This document shows, piece by piece, positions 22,082 through 24,331 of a DNA stretch of 24,331 nucleotides (within the stretch, counting starts at the first letter, position 1; the number at the start of each line of letters is the position of its first letter). This DNA comes from a virus: the IMG/VR virus record IMGVR_UViG_3300025652_000533, positions 1 to 24,331 of that record; one strand, written 5' to 3'. The notes under the pieces were generated by a model. That model saw only the letters and a list, made by a program, of their open reading frames with translations, was not told the DNA's origin and did not search any database. The translations under genes were made by a program, and so were the position numbers.

Positions 22082-22489
22082 TTACTTTCCTTTCAACATA
22101 TGCCAACCTAACTTTCTAGTTTCAGGTCTAAACCAAAAGGCTTTCTTATAGCCACTTCGCATGAACATCCTCTTTAATTCAAGGAATCCTTTTCTTGTAT
22201 AACCTTTTTTTGCAATAAAGTCTACTAGCCAAACATCATTGCCACCTCCCTTGTATCCATCAGTAGGGAAGTATGTGGTTCCAACATAGTCATAAACCTG
22301 CTCATCACTGGGAAATCCCCATGTAGCAAACATCAATGGCTCATGTAATTCGTTTCTCATAATCTTATATTGTCTTATCCCTAAAGGTTTTTCAATATAA
22401 TCTTGTATCATCCCATCATCCCAATCCCTATGATGCTCACTATACCTAACCATCTCCAGTGCATCTTCATAGTCGTGACCATACATCAT
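22082..22489 (-). CDS. HlyC-like (RTX toxin-activating type) lysine acyltransferase homologue
   Basis: 135 residues. Compared from memory with E. coli HlyC: SEHHRDW (17-23) aligns with SPLHRNW around catalytic His23; EPLMFATWGFPSDEQ (50-64) with YPVAYCSWANLSLEN; GGGNDVWLVDFIAKKG (81-96) with SGDRKWFIDWIAPFG around catalytic Asp92; and the C-terminal FRPETRKLG with VDPKTHVG. His20 and Asp90 here are 70 residues apart, against 69 in HlyC. HlyC-family enzymes move fatty acyl groups from acyl carrier protein to internal lysines of RTX toxins. The protein lacks the last 35-40 residues of HlyC. It overlaps the terminase stop (ATGA) and precedes a lysine-repeat gene; no RTX toxin is visible. A catalytically silent relative remains possible. 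Confidence 0.75.
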   Translation of the reverse strand: MMYGHDYEDALEMVRYSEHHRDWDDGMIQDYIEKPLGIRQYKIMRNELHEPLMFATWGFPSDEQVYDYVGTTYFPTDGYKGGGNDVWLVDFIAKKGYTRKGFLELKRMFMRSGYKKAFWFRPETRKLGWHMLKGK

Positions 22490-23772
22490 AGCGTAAATGG
22501 ATTGTACTCATTAACAGCCACCGATTGTGGTGCTTTAGCCATTACAGTACGATTCTCCAACCCAACAGATAAGTATCTAAAAGCATCAGCAGCGTGACTC
22601 GTAAAGTCATGCCTTGGCTGGTCACGGAATAATTTTTTCTTTTCATCCCATTCCTGCCTATACTGTCGCAACATTTCCAACCCTTCAGCACATTTGTCTC
22701 TATCAAAGTAACATTTAGGTATCATCATCCTAGCAGCGTTGATTCCATCAGCAATTTTCATTCGAGGTATCACCCTAAAGCGTATGCCCAAACTAAAAGC
22801 CGTCTCTAATCTCGATTTCCCACTACCCAGTTCTCGAACTTCAATATCATGTGGAGCAAGATGATCTCCCCAGTGATAATCTTTCTTTCGCAATACTTCA
22901 GCGTAATGGTCCAAGCCAACGCCACTATTCTCATAATAGTCGATAACATTAACAGCACCCCCTCTATAGACCTGTGCAAACCAAATAGCCGTACTATCAT
23001 TGATACCCAAATCCCAAGCCGTATGAACTGGCAGTGCAGGATCGTATGGAACCCTGGTAATCTTGCCATTGTCATCAGCATCAGCTAATAGTTTTCCATA
23101 ATACGCACCAATAATAGCAGCCGTAAATGAACACTCATACTCTTGCTCATATTGCTCAGGTGTCATTTGCAATTTAGCAGCTTCTAGTTCGACATCTTTC
23201 ACCAGCTTAGTCTCACTAGCCTTGGCAACTTTCCAGTACCACTGGTCAGATCCCTCTTCACTCTGTTCTTTAGCCGATTGTAGTATATCAAAAAAATGAT
23301 TATGTCCTGCTGGTGTACCTAGAAATATGGCTGCACCCTCTCTATCGGATAGTGCCGGTCTTACAACCTCCCCCCATACCCTAGGATTCTGCATCCCATA
23401 CTCATCAAAGACACACAAGTCTAAATATATACCTCTCAAAGCATCAGGGTTTTCTCCTGACAATAGCATAATCCTACCATTGTTAGGAAAGTCAGCTCTC
23501 AGTTCCGTCTCGTTAAACGTCACACCTGGTATCACCCCAGCATAATACTTCACATAATCCCAGCTTATCCTCTTAGCTTGCGTAAACGTAGGAGCAACTA
23601 ACGCAACTCTTGGTCTTGGTAATGGACAAGTTAGAACGTGTTTAATCATATGATTAACAGCAAATACAGTTTTACCAAAGCGTCTGTGCATCACCAGCAC
23701 ATTCCACCTCTTCAGGTCTTTGTGCATCTCAGCCTGTAAGTCTCTAGGCTTGTATGGTATCTTAACTTGCAT
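22486..23772 (-). CDS. terL: Terminase large subunit (packaging ATPase-nuclease)
   Basis: 428 residues. The ATPase half has HRRFGKT (29-35, Walker A), LDLCVFDEYG (117-126, Walker B with Asp123-Glu124) and LGTPAG (151-156, coupling motif). The nuclease half has AWDLGINDST (Asp254), APHDIE (Asp309) and HAADAFRY (Asp396), the three acidic positions of the RNase H-like fold. All catalytic residues I look for are present. It drives DNA into the procapsid and cuts genome ends. The ATG is 11 bases inside the end of the small-subunit gene. T7 gp19 is longer (about 586), so this resembles the shorter TerL of other marine podoviruses. Confidence 0.95.
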   Translation of the reverse strand: MQVKIPYKPRDLQAEMHKDLKRWNVLVMHRRFGKTVFAVNHMIKHVLTCPLPRPRVALVAPTFTQAKRISWDYVKYYAGVIPGVTFNETELRADFPNNGRIMLLSGENPDALRGIYLDLCVFDEYGMQNPRVWGEVVRPALSDREGAAIFLGTPAGHNHFFDILQSAKEQSEEGSDQWYWKVAKASETKLVKDVELEAAKLQMTPEQYEQEYECSFTAAIIGAYYGKLLADADDNGKITRVPYDPALPVHTAWDLGINDSTAIWFAQVYRGGAVNVIDYYENSGVGLDHYAEVLRKKDYHWGDHLAPHDIEVRELGSGKSRLETAFSLGIRFRVIPRMKIADGINAARMMIPKCYFDRDKCAEGLEMLRQYRQEWDEKKKLFRDQPRHDFTSHAADAFRYLSVGLENRTVMAKAPQSVAVNEYNPFTL

Positions 23773-24151
23773 CCTCTGAACCAGTCTCCCAAACTATCTT
23801 CAATGAACCATCACTGATCTCAACGCCTGTTCTGTTCTTAGCTTCGCCAAATCTCTCTGGCAATATCTTCTGCACCTTCCATCTTACATGATGCCCATAG
23901 TCTCTCAGTAGATTAGGATCGTAACTCTTTCGACCATGCAACGCATCTCCGTACATATCCTCTAGCTCTTCTAGTGCTTTCTCAGCAGCCTGTCTCTGTG
24001 CAGTCTTAACATCGGTATCTAAGTCTTTATCCTTGCCCATGTAGCGATATAACGTAGCTCTGCTTACCTTCGCATCTCGACAAGCCTTAACTAAGCTGTG
24101 TCCGTCTGTAATCGCTGCTATGATTCTCTCTTGTTTTGCTTTGCTTATCAT
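23762..24151 (-). CDS. terS: Terminase small subunit (DNA recognition)
   Basis: 129 residues. Residues about 8-38 form a helix-turn-helix (IIAAITDGHSLVKACRDAKV then SRATLYRYM), typical of phage terminase small subunits, followed by a charged helical region (RQAAEKALEELEDMYGDALH) for oligomerisation and a C-terminal strand region. It selects phage DNA at the packaging site and loads the large subunit. It is the first gene of the operon in this window. No strong ribosome-binding site precedes the ATG at 24151. A pac or terminus signal may lie in the leader just upstream. Confidence 0.85.
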   Translation of the reverse strand: MISKAKQERIIAAITDGHSLVKACRDAKVSRATLYRYMGKDKDLDTDVKTAQRQAAEKALEELEDMYGDALHGRKSYDPNLLRDYGHHVRWKVQKILPERFGEAKNRTGVEISDGSLKIVWETGSEDAS

Positions 24152-24193
24152 GTGTGTGCTGAACTATCTATTAACATATATAAAAGTGAGCCG

Positions 24194-24206
24194 ACCCCTT
24201 TGGGGT
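24194..24206 (-). terminator. Small GC hairpin upstream of the terminase genes
   Basis: ACCCC-TTT-GGGGT is a perfect 5-bp stem with a 3-base loop (minus strand ACCCC-AAA-GGGGT). On the minus strand it is followed, nine bases later, by TTTTATATAT. It could end transcription entering the operon from the right, but the stem is short and the T-run is displaced. Confidence 0.35.
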
Positions 24207-24243
24207 GTGCCGTCTATTAAAATGCCCCCCGTACCTTATTATT

Positions 24244-24277
24244 TGCGTGTGATTGCGTGCTATTATTTTTCTGCGTG
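24244..24277. repeat. Three TGCGTG direct repeats
   Basis: TGCGTG occurs at 24244-24249, 24254-24259 and 24272-24277. The first two share TTGCGTG and lie 10 bases apart, one helical turn. They lie about 95-125 bases upstream of the terminase small-subunit start, where a packaging-recognition or regulator-binding site could be. Confidence 0.5.
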
Positions 24278-24331
24278 TTCATGTTCATTCTTTGCCGTAT
24301 GAGATTGTCTCAATTATGTGTTTATAAAAAT

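Larger units (their letters stand above)
24152..24331. other. Gene-free leader ahead of the late operon
   Basis: 180 bases without a convincing gene. It contains a short hairpin (24194-24206), a run of six C (24225-24230) and three TGCGTG repeats (24244-24277). No good sigma70 promoter pair is visible on the minus strand before the terminase genes. A phage-polymerase promoter cannot be excluded because its consensus is unknown here. Confidence 0.6.

Noticed and set aside
24217-24288. A 23-codon minus-strand frame (MNMNTQKNNSTQSHANNK start) that might be a leader peptide.
   Set aside because: No ribosome-binding site, no overlap with a neighbour and no recognisable sequence; random frames of this length are common.
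24120-24302. Plus-strand 60-codon hydrophobic frame at the right end.
   Set aside because: It overlaps the terminase small subunit on the opposite strand and lacks a ribosome-binding site; all other genes run on the minus strand.

Overview
The window is the late, virion-building half of a short-tailed double-stranded DNA phage genome of T7-like virion design. The DNA is AT-rich and the small accessory proteins resemble those I know from uncultured and cultured marine podoviruses (phages of SAR11, SAR116, roseobacters and cyanobacteria), so a marine alphaproteobacterial or similar Gram-negative host is the best guess. The host cannot be fixed from this sequence. No RNA polymerase, replication, integrase or endolysin gene is visible, so membership of Autographiviridae is not shown. 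All 29 genes I can support lie on the minus strand, read from right to left, mostly with stop/start overlaps (ATGA, TAATG) or gaps under 50 bases. This is effectively one operon.

Right to left: a gene-free leader (24152-24331) holds a small hairpin, a C6 run and three TGCGTG repeats. Then come terminase small and large subunits and a short HlyC-like (RTX-toxin-activating type) lysine acyltransferase homologue. Next are two low-complexity proteins placed like T7 gp7.3 and gp6.7 (a Lys/Val/Pro repeat protein and a proline-rich protein), the portal, a Bbp19-like small protein, scaffold, a 72-residue unknown, the major capsid protein and a beta-rich capsid-adjacent protein. A strong RNA hairpin follows, in the position where T7 has its terminator between genes 10 and 11. 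After it come tail tubular proteins A and B, a gp13-like GNAT-fold protein, and internal (ejected) proteins equivalent to gp14, gp15 and a gp16 split into two coupled genes. The structural part ends with a 1266-residue tail fibre: T7 gp17-type anchor, about 22 heptads of Ala/Ser/Thr coiled coil, about 39 copies of a 17-residue NTTGxNNTAxG repeat like those of YadA-type adhesin heads, and a self-cleaving S74 intramolecular chaperone.

The left 2.3 kb is a cassette of ten small genes. Four encode predicted membrane proteins, including a three-TM holin of the gene-transfer-agent type. At the edge there are three tiny Lys/Arg-rich proteins, the last cut by the window boundary.

The most unusual element is the HlyC-like acyltransferase. 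Both residues corresponding to HlyC His23 and Asp92 are present, and the gene sits directly before a lysine-repeat protein in the ejected-protein position. I propose as a hypothesis that the phage acylates lysines on one of its own virion proteins, perhaps to make the DNA-ejection conduit membrane-active.
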